Position numbers and translations under genes: made by a program. Under the pieces are notes generated by a model. That model was not told the origin of the DNA. It ran no database searches and worked only from the letters and a program-made list of their open reading frames with translations. 64,000 bases of DNA from Aselliscus stoliczkanus (taxonomy: Eukaryota; Chordata; Mammalia; Chiroptera; Hipposideridae). Shown one piece after another: positions 1 through 12,668 of the stretch. The DNA is taken from assembly GCA_033961575.1 (NCBI GenBank), contig CM066732.1, positions 108,564,687 to 108,628,686 of the forward strand, given 5' to 3'. Position 1 is the first letter of the stretch. Each line of letters begins with the position of its first letter.

Positions 1-1898
1 GCTCCCTTCAAGCCTCTGCCTAACAGGAAATCTGTGATTTATGTTCTGTAACTTCTGGGTGGTACATACTAATTCCTTCCTGGACACTGTTTGCTATTTA
101 TATAGTGACTAGTGTTTTGACATTTGGCACTATTAGCTTTCATTTTCCTTGATCCAGACAGTGAATGGATCCCTAACACCCACCCCTGTGTTTAAGAAAA
201 CCAGACTGCGATTCAGAGCAGTTGTTACTTGGACAAAAACCTCAGAGGGTATAGGCGACCATACCTGCATCAGGACATTCTTATTTCTGGCCCTGTTCCC
301 TTTGCCTTTCAGTTAGAGTTGGCTGCTGACTCCCAGCAAGCTGGCCTCCAAGGAGGGAGCTGGAGACTCCAGGCTTTGCAGGAGCCCAGTTGCTGAACTC
401 TGTCCTAGGGAACAGCCAACATCTTTGAAGGAGGAAATTAATAAAGGTCATCATCCTTGTTGTGTGTCTTAACTCTGGGGTCTATGGGAACCAGCCTCAA
501 AGTATAGTGAGAGCATTGGTCCAGCCTCTTACCTCCCAACCGTGATGTCGGTTCCACATTTCTTTTCCTGGTTCCTGTGATCATGGTTCCTGCAACCATG
601 GAGGGAGGGGGACACAGGGAATAGTGGACAATTTTCTGTTTGGAAATTTGGTCTAGATTGAGGGTGCAAAGAGGCGCTCATGGGAATGGTCATTGGATTG
701 AGAGGTTTTGGTTTAAGTGTTTTTATTTAAAAATTTTAAATGGCATGATTTCAACAGCTTAAGGTTGATTTTTCTCATCATTTATGGAAATGTGGGAGAA
801 GCAAAATGGGAAAGTTGAAGGATCAGCTTTCGCACATAACAAGATTTCTGGGAAGGTAACAGTATAGAACTGTGGACTCGATTAGGACCTGTTGGCTTCC
901 AGATTGAGCCTTTGGTTTATCTTGGAGGGGTCCCCACAACTCCCCAGTAAGCAATGCTGTGGAGAACCTGTTTGTTTATTTTCTGTCCTCAAAAATCCTG
1001 TTCAACCTGTTGGACGTGTGTGCTGATAGCAAGCTGATTTTAACCATTTGTAAAGCCACCATGTCTGTCAGTGACTAAGTGGCTCTAACTGGGTGTCTTA
1101 CTCACTTCTTTTATTTCTGCCACCCCACCCCCATTATTTTTCTGGTGATGCAGAGCTCTGGACACATCGCATTGCCTGGGTGGAGACTTTCGCCAGCCAG
1201 CAGCTCCTTTAAGGGCTAACTGCATTGTGCGGGGATGTTGGGTTCTATAAACAGAATTTTTACATGCTGGTCACAAGATTAGCTTAGACCGTGGCCATTA
1301 CAGTGAAGGAAATGGTGTCTTATAAATATGATGTGAGGCTCTTTTTGCCTGCTGGAAACTGAGTGGACCCAGGGAACGTGGGAACAATTCTGTAAGTTTT
1401 TTTTTTGAAGGAGTGGTGTAAAAAAACATAAATGCAAAAGCATAATTAAAAGTCTGTAACCCCGTGCTTTGTTTCAGAGAAGCCCCTGAAATGCTGGTTT
1501 TGTGATACAATTGAAATTTTTTACCCCTTTAAATCAGTGTGCGTGAACATGTCTAAAGCCACCAGTTGGCAGGTGGGGATCTTCCTTTTCTCTGGCTGAC
1601 TGGAGGATTTTCCCTGAAGATGCTGCCCCACTCAGAAGAACCTAGTAGCAAGTAGTGGAGATCACAGACAGAGAGCCGGAGAGCTGGGGTCTAGTCTTGA
1701 TCATGCAACTTTTGGCTGCCTTCCTTTCATACATTGCTGTCATTGCTTATGTTCTTACTGTGTGCCTGAAACACAACTACACACTTGTCTCCCGTTCATT
1801 ATTAAAACGTAGGGAAAATCAAGGCTTAGAGAGAAACAAGTGGGGCCAGTCCAGGTTGACTGATTACAAGGCCTGAACTCTTTTTGTCCTTTTGTTTT

Positions 1899-2150
1899 CA
1901 TTGAGACGATATTTACATAACATAAAATTCACCATTTTAAAGTGTACAGTTTAGTGGTTTGTTTAATTCAGTGTTGGGCAACCATCACCACTGTCCCAAT
2001 CCAAAATATGTCCTTCGCCCCCATATGAAGCCTCTTACATCAAATTCCAATGTTCCTCCAACCCTGGCAACCACTAGTCTATTTTCTTTCTCTATGGATT
2101 TGTCTACGGTGGACATTTCATAGCAGCGGAACCATGCCATATGTCAAGGC
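1899..2150 (-). mobile_element. Old L1 3'-region fragment, minus strand
   Basis: The plus strand reads 'cataaaattcaccattttaa', 'caaccatcaccactgtccc' and 'ctctatggatttgtctac', the reverse complement of the 3' part of old mammalian L1 (L1M-type). The same segment recurs at 7918, 53715 and 61690. Confidence 0.75.
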
Positions 2151-2884
2151 CTGGACTATTGAGCATGTTGCCTCTTGGGAAAATCACTTGACCTATTTAT
2201 GTGCAGAGTATTTTTATCATAGGTATTTTTATCTCCACCATGGGCATCACTAGAGGTTTGTTATGTGGCTTAAAGGAACACCTATGTCAAATGCATTCTA
2301 TGAGAAGTGGGAGGCATTTTATTAGCATAACTTTTGTCTTGGACCTGTTTCTGAATTACAGGCCGCTCAGTGCAAACATTACTGTTTTGTAACTATTTAA
2401 AGGGAAGTATATTGACTTATTTCACAGGGAGATTGTTAAAAAAACCAGGGATAATTTTAACCTATGTAATCACCGAATTACTATAAAAAAACCTGTTTAA
2501 TTGAATATGATTAAAAGGGAATAGCCTTTAGGTGGTTTTGTAAGCAGAAAAATCACTACTTAGGGCAATGGAAAAAAACAGAATGTAAACAAAATCTTCA
2601 TTAAGCATGATACGTTTAAATTTGCTGAGTTATCGCAAATTAGTGACTGTCGGGAAGAGAACAAGTTAGTACTAGTAATTCCTTATTCTGCTCAGTGGCA
2701 GAAAGTTGCCTGTCTTTAGATATGGTCCTGAGCTCTAGACTCTATGGCAAGGACCCTGGTAAATATGGTCCGAGTTTAGCTGATAGCATTGGGAAATGAA
2801 ATTGAAGGATGATGTAATCTCTGGAACTTTTAATTTAATTCCATGATTGCCTGGTATCACCCAGTTTCTTCAAGTTCATTCTAG

Positions 2885-3010
2885 AGTCCCAGACTTTAGA
2901 GCTGGCAGGGACATTGAAATTAGCTAGACAGACCATTTCATGTTACAGAGGAAGAAACTAAAGGCAGATAGAGGTTAAATAATTTGCCTAAAGTGGCCAT
3001 ACAATAAATT
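2885..3010. repeat. Old SINE-like fragment
   Basis: The segment 'ttagagctggcagggacatt' through 'gaggttaaataatttgccta' looks like an ancient MIR/L2-age interspersed repeat that also appears near 20450-20530 and 23040-23150. The family is not certain. Confidence 0.4.
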
Positions 3011-3784
3011 ATTATTGTATAGAGTCTGTATAGAGTCTGGTCCAGAATCCACATGTTCTAAGAAAAGAAAATTGAATATTGACCTCCACTCATCTTGGTT
3101 TTGGAATCAATCTTCCCTGAAAGTACTTGAGGTGTTGGTAATGAGCACTCTCTACTCTTTGCCCCATTTATTCCCATCTCTTTCATGCATTGCTCCCTTG
3201 CCAAAAACAAACATACAAATGCAAACAAACACAAATAAAAAGAGCATATCAATGAGAAGTCCAACTGTATAATTCTGAATTGCAAATATGTTAGGAAGGA
3301 AAGGTGTTGGCATTTGGGAAATATAGCGAGGGAATTTGGGGGAACTCTGATGTCACTCTTAGAATAGGGGTTTGAAAATGTTTTTCACTGGCTCAAACAG
3401 GCTCAAACACCCTATTTAACCAAGTAGTAAGTAGGCAGAATCAAAAGGGAGGAAAGAAAACCCATCACTGTACACCAGTGCAGGGATTTCACCCTTTTCA
3501 AGCTTTTGTATCTCCTTCTTTTTGGATTTTCTTTTGGGATTTTCTGACCCATTTAGAACAAGTATTACCTATTACCTTTTCTTTAAGGATGTGAATTGAG
3601 CTTAGGGGGTGGTCAAGGGCTTGCATGGGTCACACTGTGAGCTGGCTGCAATGCTTGCAGTAGCAGCCAAATCACCTGACACCCAGGCCCCAGCACTGGA
3701 GTCCTACCAAGAAGCATAAAGGGCTTGACAGTCAAGCCTGAGCTGGAACCTCTGCAGAAAGGCCCTGAGACTGGAGTAGCCTCT

Positions 3785-3960
3785 CAATGTAGTCTCAGTA
3801 TTCAAAGTGGCGTCTACAGCATCATTGGCACCGCCTAGAAGCTTGTTAGACATCCAGAGCCCAGGCCTGCTCCATCCTTCCTGAGTGAGACTGAGTATTT
3901 ATTTAATGAGATCCCCACATGAGTCCTATTGCTTATTAAAGTGTGAGAAGCCCTGGAGTA
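3785..3960. mobile_element. MER5-like hAT fragment
   Basis: The order 'tcaaagtggcgtctacagca', 'gaagcttgttagacatccag' and 'ttaaagtgtgagaagccctg' is that of a decayed MER5A-type non-autonomous hAT element. Confidence 0.55.
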
Positions 3961-4792
3961 GAGGCCTTATGCAGTGAGATTCACAGATAACTAGAGAGGG
4001 AGATGAATGAGTGGCTTATGACTAAAATATATGCTGTTTCTATTCCTAAATAGTTACTGTTGCTCAGGTGAGGGGGAAAGTACAAGACACAATACAGGGG
4101 ACCTGGTTCTCTGCATTTTTGGAGTGAGAAAGGGACTCATTATTTGTGACCCAGGCCCTCACTGTTGAAATGAAAGTGGATGTCCACAGTAGTGATGGTG
4201 AAAAGGTGGTCCCCTCCCAGCAGATGACCTAACCTAGGGAACCCTTTGGATACCCATCTGCTGAGATCCTGCAGCTTCAACACATTAGAGTGTGGGGGTG
4301 ACCAGTGACATGGAACCGACAAACTCACATTCCATTCCCTGGACTCCGGGCCTCCACGCCTCAGCTGTTTTCACTCATTCAGCAAAAAAGGGAGACAGAA
4401 AAGAAACAAAAGCCGGCTGTGGTGGAGGCCTTGTTAATTAGCAAGACCTGATGTGTCTGTGTGTTGGGTCTGCAGTAGGACGAGCCAGGAGAGTCTGTCC
4501 TATGAGGCTACTTGTTATCCATCAGGAGCGAACCTGTCCGAGGTGTCAGGTCTGTGCTCCTGCAAAGAAAGCCTGTCAGCGCCTTTGGACCAGGAAAAAC
4601 ACTCCGATGTGGCCATGCGTGGTGCGATTTGGGAGTTTTCTACTCGTCCTGGATAAAAGTTTCCCCTGACCCCAGGGGATAGTGTGAACATTTCTAAATG
4701 TGGGTGTTACCTCATGAAAATATGCCAGCTTGTAAACAGGTCATTATTTTATAATGAATGGTGGTACTTGGCAAACATTGGGATTTTGGGGG

Positions 4793-4794
<2 letters not shown>

Positions 4795-4823
<29 letters not shown>
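4795..4823 (+). repeat. (GT)n microsatellite
   Basis: About fourteen uninterrupted GT units in the upstream CGNL1 intron. Confidence 0.98.
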
Positions 4824-6119
4824 ATACAATTGTATATTCCTCCCCCATCCCACTTTTAAATCATAATTGGAGCATATGGTTAAAAGTCAACAATTGTAGA
4901 AGTCATGGAAATTCAGCAATTCAGCACATTGAAACATGCTGTTTGTCTGTTTTGGAAGAATTTCCTTAGTTGCCATCGGTTTACCAGAGCATCCTTGACT
5001 GGGAAATGGGGCTAATTTTTTAATGAATTAGCCAACCAAGAAACCTGACTTGCCCTTGAAATAAGAAGGGGGTCATCTAACTTGTTCAATGCAGTTGCCC
5101 TGGAAAGACTGTTCAAAGATGTCAATTTTCCCTTTTAAGAAACCTAGGCCTGATATTTAGCCGGTAAAGATGGGCAGATTGCCATCTGAAGCAGAGTTAG
5201 AGGATTTAGAACCACAGTGGGTGAGCTGTGTAAAGTCCTGCCCTTTGGGAAAACACATGTGGGATTTATTGGCCTGGTAGTCATAACAATGGCTACCGCA
5301 AGAGCCGTCACCTCATTTGACTAGATTTTCCCGATAGTGCACGAGCCAGGTAACTTCACCCCCCTTTTTACAAATAAGGAAATTGAGGCTCTGTGAGGCC
5401 AGGCTGAGGGAAAGTCCTCAGAAAGAGGCCCAGCCTGGATTTGAGACTGCTTTTTCCTTTATGCTGAGAACTATGCATTTTTAGAATTAAAACTGAGAAA
5501 TCCATTCTTGCGATGATTGAAGTTTGTGCCACTTGGGCTGGGATTTGTGTGTGTGTCCTGGGTGGGTGGGCAGGAGAGTGCTTGGCAAAACTACAGGGTA
5601 GAAGTGGCACATCTTCCCAGAACACCAATGACGCAAGATCATAATACAGAAAGAGACGTGGAATCAAATGAAAAATGTTATGGCGTTGAATGCAAAATGC
5701 ACATACATTTTTTTGATGGAAAAACCTAGGCCTTGAAAGTAGTTCTTTGCAATCCTTGGATGTCTCTCCTCGCCCCCACACTGGACTTCTCTGCCTTAGG
5801 GCTGCTTGGGTGGAAAATTCGCAGAAGCACTCATGGACGTGTGAGCCCTGGGCCATCTGGGCCTCGTCCACTCTCCCAGCTATATGTGGTGAGAAGGAAT
5901 TTTTTAACTATGTAAACCAGCGTGGGAGAGTTGGCGCCAGGCTCTGTTTGTACAGCTGCTGCCTGGGCTCCAGTGCTGCTATCTGTCAGGACCCAGAAGT
6001 ATCTGTGTATAGGGGGCAGATTTCTAGAGGCCAGTGGAGGTGAGAACTGGGGTGCGGAGGTGGTTGTCTCCCCAAGTGCTTGTGGCTATCGACAGTTCAC
6101 TCTTTTCAAAGTAAATGTA

Positions 6120-6640
6120 TAGTTATTAAAAATAATTTAGTATCTATTGCGTTCCCATAGTTCAAAATTCAAGTTATAAGAAGGTTTGCAGTGGAATACT
6201 TCCCTCTGTTTCTTTCCATAGCCCCAATCCCTTCCTCACAGCCCGTGTTACCAGCTTCTCGTGTAGCCAAGTACATACATAGTCCCAGCTCCCTTACCTT
6301 CTTGTTGTACAAACAGAAACATGCCTTGAGTACCATTCTGTTCCTCGCATTTTCCTCACTTTCTTGTTCCTTTTTTCCCCTAACTGTACAGGATATCGTT
6401 GAACTTATGTGACTCATTTCACAAGTGCCCAGTTAATTGGCGTTTAGTCATTTTCAACCTTCTGCTATTATAGTGCTGCAATTAATAATCTTGTTTATAT
6501 ATCCCTCTGTACACATGTAGGGTAAGTCCTCAAGGAGAAGTTGCTGGGTCAAAGGGAATAATATACATTATCATTTTAACGAATCCTACCAAAATTGCCA
6601 TCCAGGAGTGCATGCCAGTTTCTAGCCTCCCTCATAGTGG
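6120..6640 (-). mobile_element. Old LINE-like fragment, minus strand
   Basis: Phrases such as 'gctgggtcaaagggaataat', 'accaaaattgccatccagga' and 'tgctgcaattaataatcttg' are typical of the reverse complement of old L1-type ORF2/3' regions. The family is not resolved. Confidence 0.5.
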
Positions 6641-6930
6641 ATGAGAGAACCTGTTTCCTTATACCACCCACACATTGTGTATCCAGCCTTTTGACCTAGG
6701 CTGTCTGATAGGTGAAGAAATGGTCTCAGTGCAATTTTAGGGGATGGTCCCATCTTGAAAAACAATGGAACGTAGCATGTCTGCTACGTTCTTTTGCCTT
6801 TGTGGTGATAACCTAGCGTGGTATTTTCAACCTTTTGGAATGGCAGAAAAAGTGGCGTTGATTTTTGAAAACTATTTATGACTGCCTGTGTGAATAAATG
6901 GTAGTTAAAATTTTAAAAAGCGTGTTTATT

Positions 6931-7038
6931 GGGCTGGCCGAGTGGCGCATTGGTTAAGCGCTGGCTTGGGATGCCGGCAGCCCTGGTTCGGGTCCCACAT
7001 ATGAGGGCCAGTGACACTGCCCTCAAAAAAAAAAAAAA
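6931..7038 (+). mobile_element. Short tRNA-derived SINE with A-tail
   Basis: The head GGCTGGCCGAGTGGCGCA gives an A-box-like TGGCGCATTGG, and GGTTCGGGTCC is the B box. The end is GGGCCAGTGACACTGCCCTC plus A14. Target duplications of 18 bp (6915-6932 and 7034-7051, one mismatch) flank it. The tRNA-like part best resembles a class II (Ser/Leu-type) tRNA. The nearly exact duplication indicates a fairly recent insertion, into CGNL1 intron sequence in the sense orientation. Confidence 0.88.
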
Positions 7039-7917
7039 GCATGTTTATTGGAGACCAGGATGGTTTCTCCTTGGGAGATGAGTTTTCCCAAGATATTACA
7101 TAGGGGGTATGACATGCTAAATGAATCATTAGAAACTGTGTGCTCTTTGGTTTTATTGATGATGCAACACCCTCTCTAATCTTGTTATGACATACAGGAC
7201 TTAAGATCAAAGAACCACTGAAATGTAGTACCAGCAGCTTTGTGAGGTCAGCAGTGTTTGTCCCCAGTGACCTCCTGGCCAAGTAGATCTTTACCAGCTT
7301 GGGTTTCGGTGGCATTCTGCTGCTTTTGCTACACTCACGAAGTACAAACGTTAAGCATTTGGAAAAGATGATGCATAGATTGAAGTTCAGAGTTGGGAGA
7401 CCTTTTAGAGATCCTCTCGATCAATTTTCTTTTCTCTGGGAAGCCATGGAGAAGAAATGGCATGTAGGATTTGGCTTCAACAAAGGGATATGATTTTTAG
7501 TTGTTTAGATCCTAGGACTGCTGCAGGGAAATTTGGTATGGTTTCAGGCAAAGGAAGCTTGTCCTATGGGTTTTTTATAAAATAGTGGACTGGGTGCGTG
7601 TGGCAGGGTGGGGATAGGGAATGGGTTCTGGAAAGGTTTGCTCCTTCATCTCACATGTCAGGGTGCCAGTTAGGCCCCAATCCAGGTCAAGCCAGACCTG
7701 GTTTTCAGTGTCCTTGTTCTTCCTGAGATTTCTGGGTGAATGAAAGAGCACTCACCACACATGTAAGTGTTCTCTGTTTTACTAGGAGATTTAGGCAGCA
7801 ATCTCATGTCTCCTCTTCCTCTCATTAGTGCCTCAGTGGACCTCAGGCCATTGGGGCAAATGTGTCACCTTTCCGCGGTATCCCAACTTCACGTCCAGGT
7901 TTCCTCTGTCTTTTTCT

Positions 7918-9345
7918 GTCTTTTTTAAATCAGCTGTGTTGAGATAGAATTCATATAACATAAAATTCAGCTGTTCGAAGTGCATGATCCAATGGTTTTT
8001 GTTATGTGCATAGAGTTGTGCAACCATCACACAATCGATTTTAGAATATTTTCATCAGCACCCCAAAAAAATCCTGTAACCTCCAGTCATCATCTCCTGT
8101 CCCCTCAGCCCTAGGTAACTTTCCATTTCTGGATTTGCCTATTCTGGACATTTCATATAAATGTCAACCTGTGGCATTCTGTGAATGGCTTTTGTTCACG
8201 TAACATGTTTTTAAACTTTGTGCATGTTGTATGTATCAATACTTCATTGCTTTTTAGACCCCCAAAATATTCTGTTGTGTGTATATACCACGTTTTGTTT
8301 ACCCATTCACCAGTTAATGGACATTTGGATTATTTCCACATTTGGCTATCATGAATAATGCTGCTATGAAGTTTTTGTGTGGTCATGTTTTCATTTCTCT
8401 TAGATATATATTTAGGAGTGGAATTGCTGTGTCATATAACAAGTCTGCTTAACATTTTGAGGAACTGCCAAATTGTTTTCCAAAATGATGGTTGCACCAT
8501 TTTACTTTCCCATCAGCAATGTAGGAGGGTTCCAGTTTCTCCACATCCTCATTTAATCTTTTTGATTAAAGCCATCCCAGTGTGTATGAAGTGGCACCTC
8601 ATTATGGTTTTGATTGGCATTTCCCTAATGACTAGCTGTTGAGCAACTTTTCATGTGCTTATTAGGCTTTTGTATATTTTCTTTGGAAAGATTTCTGTCT
8701 ACTCAGATCTTCTGCCCTATTTTTAATTGAGTTATTTATCTTTGTATTGAGTTGAAATGTTTTTTAATGTGTTCTAGATTTGGGTTCTTTATCATATATG
8801 TGACTTGTAAGTATTTTCTCTCATTCTGTGCAGTCTTTTCACTTTTTTTTTGTCTTTTCACTTTCTTGATGGTATCATTTGCAGCACAGAAGTTTTTAAT
8901 CTTGATGAAGTCCAATATATCTATTTTTTTGTTGTTATTGCTTGTGGTTTTGGTATTGTGTCTAAGAAGTCTTTGCCTAACCCAAGGTCACAGATATTTA
9001 CTCCTATGTTTTCTTCTAAGAGTTTTATAATTTTAGAACTTACAGCTATGTCTGTGATCCATTTTGAGTTAATTTTTGTGTATGGTATAAGGAAGGGTTC
9101 TGATTTCTTTCTTTTACATGTGGATATCCAGTTGACTTAGCAGCATTTGTTAAAGACTATTTCCCCCCCCACCCCCCATCGAATTGTCTTGGCACCCTTG
9201 TTGAAAATCAATTGACTGTAAATGCTGGGTTTCTTTTTGGATTCCCAATTCTGTTCCATGGAATTATATTGTATCTATATGCCAGTACCACACTGTTTTG
9301 GCATCTGTAGCTTTGTAGCCTCTTATTCTCTAATGGGAAAGTTAG
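7918..9345 (-). mobile_element. Old L1 fragment (ORF2 end to 3' UTR), minus strand
   Basis: About 1.4 kb reads as the reverse complement of L1. Examples are 'ttgtgcaaccatcacacaat', 'tctggacatttcatataaat', 'ataccacgttttgtttaccc', 'ggaactgccaaattgttttc', 'atccattttgagttaatttt' and 'gtcttggcacccttgttgaa'. The last two correspond to ORF2 sequence. Frames are broken throughout. It lies antisense to CGNL1 in an intron. Confidence 0.85.
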
Positions 9346-10234
9346 GGTAGCAATGGGCAGTCTAGACATTTTCTTTCCCTGGTCTGACCAGTGATTGGAT
9401 TCTTTAGATCCCTCTTCACGCTTCCAGCCACACTTTATTTCTCCTTGTTCATCTTGTTGATTTCAGTAGATGATATCTAAGTAGCTCTGAGAAATCCCAG
9501 CTGTTGGGCCCCTTAGTTTTCTCCTCACAATGTCAACTAATTGCCTTCTGACTCAGTAGCTTGGCTCTGACGGGCTTCCCCAGATGTATAGAATTAAACG
9601 TTTGGGTTGTGAAGAGATGCCCTGGTTTCTGAAACCCTCTAATTGGTTTAAGTTTGGTTTATTGTACTGTTACAAGAGTTAAAAAGATCTTTCTGAACAG
9701 CTCCACAAGCAAGCAAGCAATTCTAGCAGATAGCTTTCCCCGGTGGGCTGTGACATAGTCTTTGAAGCCGAACCGTGCCCTCCCTGGGCCTTCCTTTCCT
9801 TGCAGGCATCGGCAGCGCAGTTCTGTGAGCATTTAATCTGCTGATACTGGCATCATTGGATGTAGTAGCCAAGGGATGGAAGGCAAGAGATCTGCCGGGA
9901 GAGGTGGAATTCTGCACAAGGCTACTTACTATCACTACAAGTTACTGAGCCAAAAAATAAAAAGCCCATGTGACATCTGGAATTAACAATGACCCTGCTG
10001 TGATAGTTGCCATTCCTTTCTGCTAGGAATCCTGTGCAGCACAAGCTCATTTTCAGATGATAGTGCCTAGAGCTTGCACAATGAACTCTATCATAATTAA
10101 AGCAAATTTTTAATGTCCCTTTTTCTATTGGACATTGAAAAAAAAAATCTCTACCCAGAGGCTGTCCTTCATCAAGAGCTTCTGTTAAGGGGCCCTGCAC
10201 TAGGTGAGGGGTCAGGGAAATGAACATGCCTGGA

Positions 10235-10400
10235 GGCAGGGGTTATAAGAACAGTCTCTGGACTCAGTCTGCCTCAATGCTTTTCCTCCTCAATGTACAC
10301 GGCATGTTCATTAATCTATCTGAGTCTCAGTTTCTTTGTCTTTAAAATGGTGATAAGAACAGTACCCACCTCCTAGAGTTGTTAAAAGGTTGAAATCCCA
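10235..10400. mobile_element. MIR-like fragment
   Basis: 'ctgagtctcagtttctttgt' followed by 'aaaatggtgataagaacagt' and 'cctcctagagttgttaaaag' is the MIR 3' core pattern. Confidence 0.6.
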
Positions 10401-10416
10401 TGTCAAGGATTTAACC

Positions 10417-10614
10417 CAGGTGAGGGCTGACAAACTCTTTCTGTAAAGAGTTAGGCTTTACGACTATCCCGTAGGCCTGGTGGTCTCGGCCACCCCTCTT
10501 CACTCTGCTGTTATAGCAGAAAAGCAGCCCATGAACAGGTGTGGCGATGGCCCAGTAACCCTGTATTTTTAATAGCAGGTGATGGGCTCCCAGGCTGCAG
10601 TGTGCCGACCCCTG
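10417..10614. mobile_element. hAT-type MER fragment
   Basis: It begins CAGGTGAGGGCTGACAAACT and ends GTGCCGACCCCTG, imperfect inverted ends of a common non-autonomous hAT family (unmodified ends are CAGGGGTCGGCA-like). The centre is decayed. It lies 100 bp before window exon 1. Confidence 0.6.
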
Positions 10615-10715
10615 GCTTGGCATGGTGCCTGGCACGTCATGGGTTTTTAATAAATGTCAGCCATCCTCAAAGCTGGGAGCTACCCCCTTGACACTGGTTC
10701 CCATGTTTTTAACAG

Positions 10716-10922
10716 AATGTCGAGGTCCTGGCCAGTCGGAACAACACGTCTGAGCAAAGCCAGATGGGGGCTGAAATGCGTGTGAAGGCTCTGCAGGAGG
10801 AGAATGAGAAGCTGCAGAGGACCCTGGGAGAGCTGGAGCAGAGCGTCGCCCGGCTGCAGAGGCAGGTTGCTGACACGAAAGGCGATGAAGCCAAAGCAAA
10901 GGAAACCTTCAAGAAGTATGAG
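10716..10922 (+). CDS. CGNL1: CGNL1 window exon 1 (69 codons, phase 0-0), rod
   Basis: The exon is preceded by TTTTTAACAG and followed by the donor GTGAGG. It starts NVEVLASRNNTSEQ and ends KAKETFKKYE. The middle (ALQEENEKLQRTLGELEQ) has clear a/d heptad leucines and many E/K residues, as in a two-stranded coiled coil. The length is 207 nt, a multiple of three, so both flanking introns are phase 0. The next exon (EEIRQLEE) continues the heptads. It belongs to the central rod through which paracingulin dimerises. An internal ATG at 10764 is just a methionine in the rod, not a start. Confidence 0.93.
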
Positions 10923-11455
10923 GTGAGGCTTGCTGGGCCCCACACCCAGCTTTGGCATCTGCTCATCCTTCTTCTCAGTGTGAGCCATTTCCAAAGTGGG
11001 AAGGGATTTATTATCATATTTTGGTAGAAAAGGTCAAAGCAATAGTGAATATGTTTTCTCTGCGAACCATTCCTTTTGTTCCTCTGTAAGTGGTGTGAAT
11101 GGGAGATGAGCTTCTCAAGAGCCTTGGGAACAGGGCTGATGATGTCAGGGCAGGAAACACATGTGTAGACATAAGAATCCCCACTCACCAGACCTCAGAC
11201 ACCCTCAACTTTTGGACACTGAGCAGAGGTCTCTACATACCTGGAAATGCTGCCATCAGGCCCGTTCTTGCTCATGACTATTCTTTTTTAACACATAGTT
11301 GAAAGTTTTTGAAGTCACACAAGTTTTAACAATCTAGTTCTCTGGTTTGCCAGATCTCTAGAAGTGGGAGGCTGTTTGCAAGAGATAGGTACTGAGAAAT
11401 GTGAGAAATGGCAACTGACAATAAAGGAGGGGACAAAAGAAATGTAAAGGGGGAT

Positions 11456-12094
<639 letters not shown>

Positions 12095-12220
12095 TCATTG
12101 TGACCACAGCCACTGCTGGCTTTGTCTGCGGGTGTCTCTTTTGTTCCTTTCATGCCCCCGAGTCAGCTTCCTAGGCACGGCACGCATCTGAGTGCATGCT
12201 GACCCCAGATTTCATTATAG

Positions 12221-12325
12221 GAGGAAATTCGGCAATTAGAGGAGGCCGTTGTACGTGCAAAGAAGGAAGAGAAAGAAGGAACGTCAGTCAGAAGGGCCTT
12301 GGAGAGTGAGCTGGAAGATGCTCAG
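12221..12325 (+). CDS. CGNL1: CGNL1 window exon 2 (35 codons, phase 0-0), rod
   Basis: The acceptor is TTCATTATAG and the donor GTAAAC. The product runs from EEIRQLEEAVVRAKKEEK to RRALESELEDAQ, highly charged with leucine/valine/alanine at core positions. The length is 105 nt = 35 codons = exactly five heptads, so inclusion or skipping keeps both the reading frame and the coiled-coil register. It sits between exons ending FKKYE and starting RNLSRATQ. Confidence 0.93.
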
Positions 12326-12474
12326 GTAAACACTGAGGGCTGTCGTCTTTGTCCTTCATGCAGGAAGCCCAAGAAGCAAAACTGGGGTGACTTGTACAGA
12401 TTGCCATTGAGCCTCTCCTTCCAGGAAGTTCCTTCATAATAATAACCACACTGATTCAAACTGTCCATCTAGGC

Positions 12475-12668
12475 CAGTGGTTCTTCACTGGGGGACATTT
12501 GGCAATGTCTGGAGACATTTTTGGTTGTCACAACAGAGGAGATGCTACTGTCATCTAGTGGGTAAAGGCAAGGGATCCTGCTAAATGTCCTACGAAGCGC
12601 AAGATAGCGCTCACAGCAAAGAATTCTCTGGACTCAAATGTCAGTAGTGTGAGGTTGAGAAATCCTGG
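12475..12668. mobile_element. hAT-type MER element
   Basis: CCAGTGGTTCTTCACTGGG, 'ggacatttggcaatgtctgg', 'tttttggttgtcacaacaga' and the end GAGGTTGAGAAATCCTGG form a nearly complete ~190-bp non-autonomous hAT-Charlie-type element. The exact family name is not certain. Confidence 0.7.

Larger units (their letters stand above)
1..10715 (+). other. CGNL1: CGNL1 intron (3' part) upstream of first exon in window
   Basis: No exon of the rod is recognisable before 10716, where the acceptor TTTTTAACAG precedes coding sequence. The stretch is typical intron: antisense L1 pieces (about 1899-2150, 6120-6640, 7918-9345), MER5-like and MIR-like fragments, a GT microsatellite at 4795 and one short SINE at 6931. 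I saw no other gene. The open frames here lack family resemblance and sit partly in repeats. Confidence 0.75.

Noticed and set aside
4451..4669. Overlapping small frames resembling an extra exon
   Set aside because: No good acceptor/donor pair and no heptads or head-domain features. It would not join in frame as rod sequence.
5368..5871. 167-codon antisense open frame in the upstream intron
   Set aside because: No recognisable motif. Composition looks non-coding, and one edge lies in MIR-like sequence.
6931..7020. Possible functional tRNA gene (A and B boxes present)
   Set aside because: The same unit occurs five times with A-tails and target duplications, so it is a SINE. The cloverleaf is not intact.
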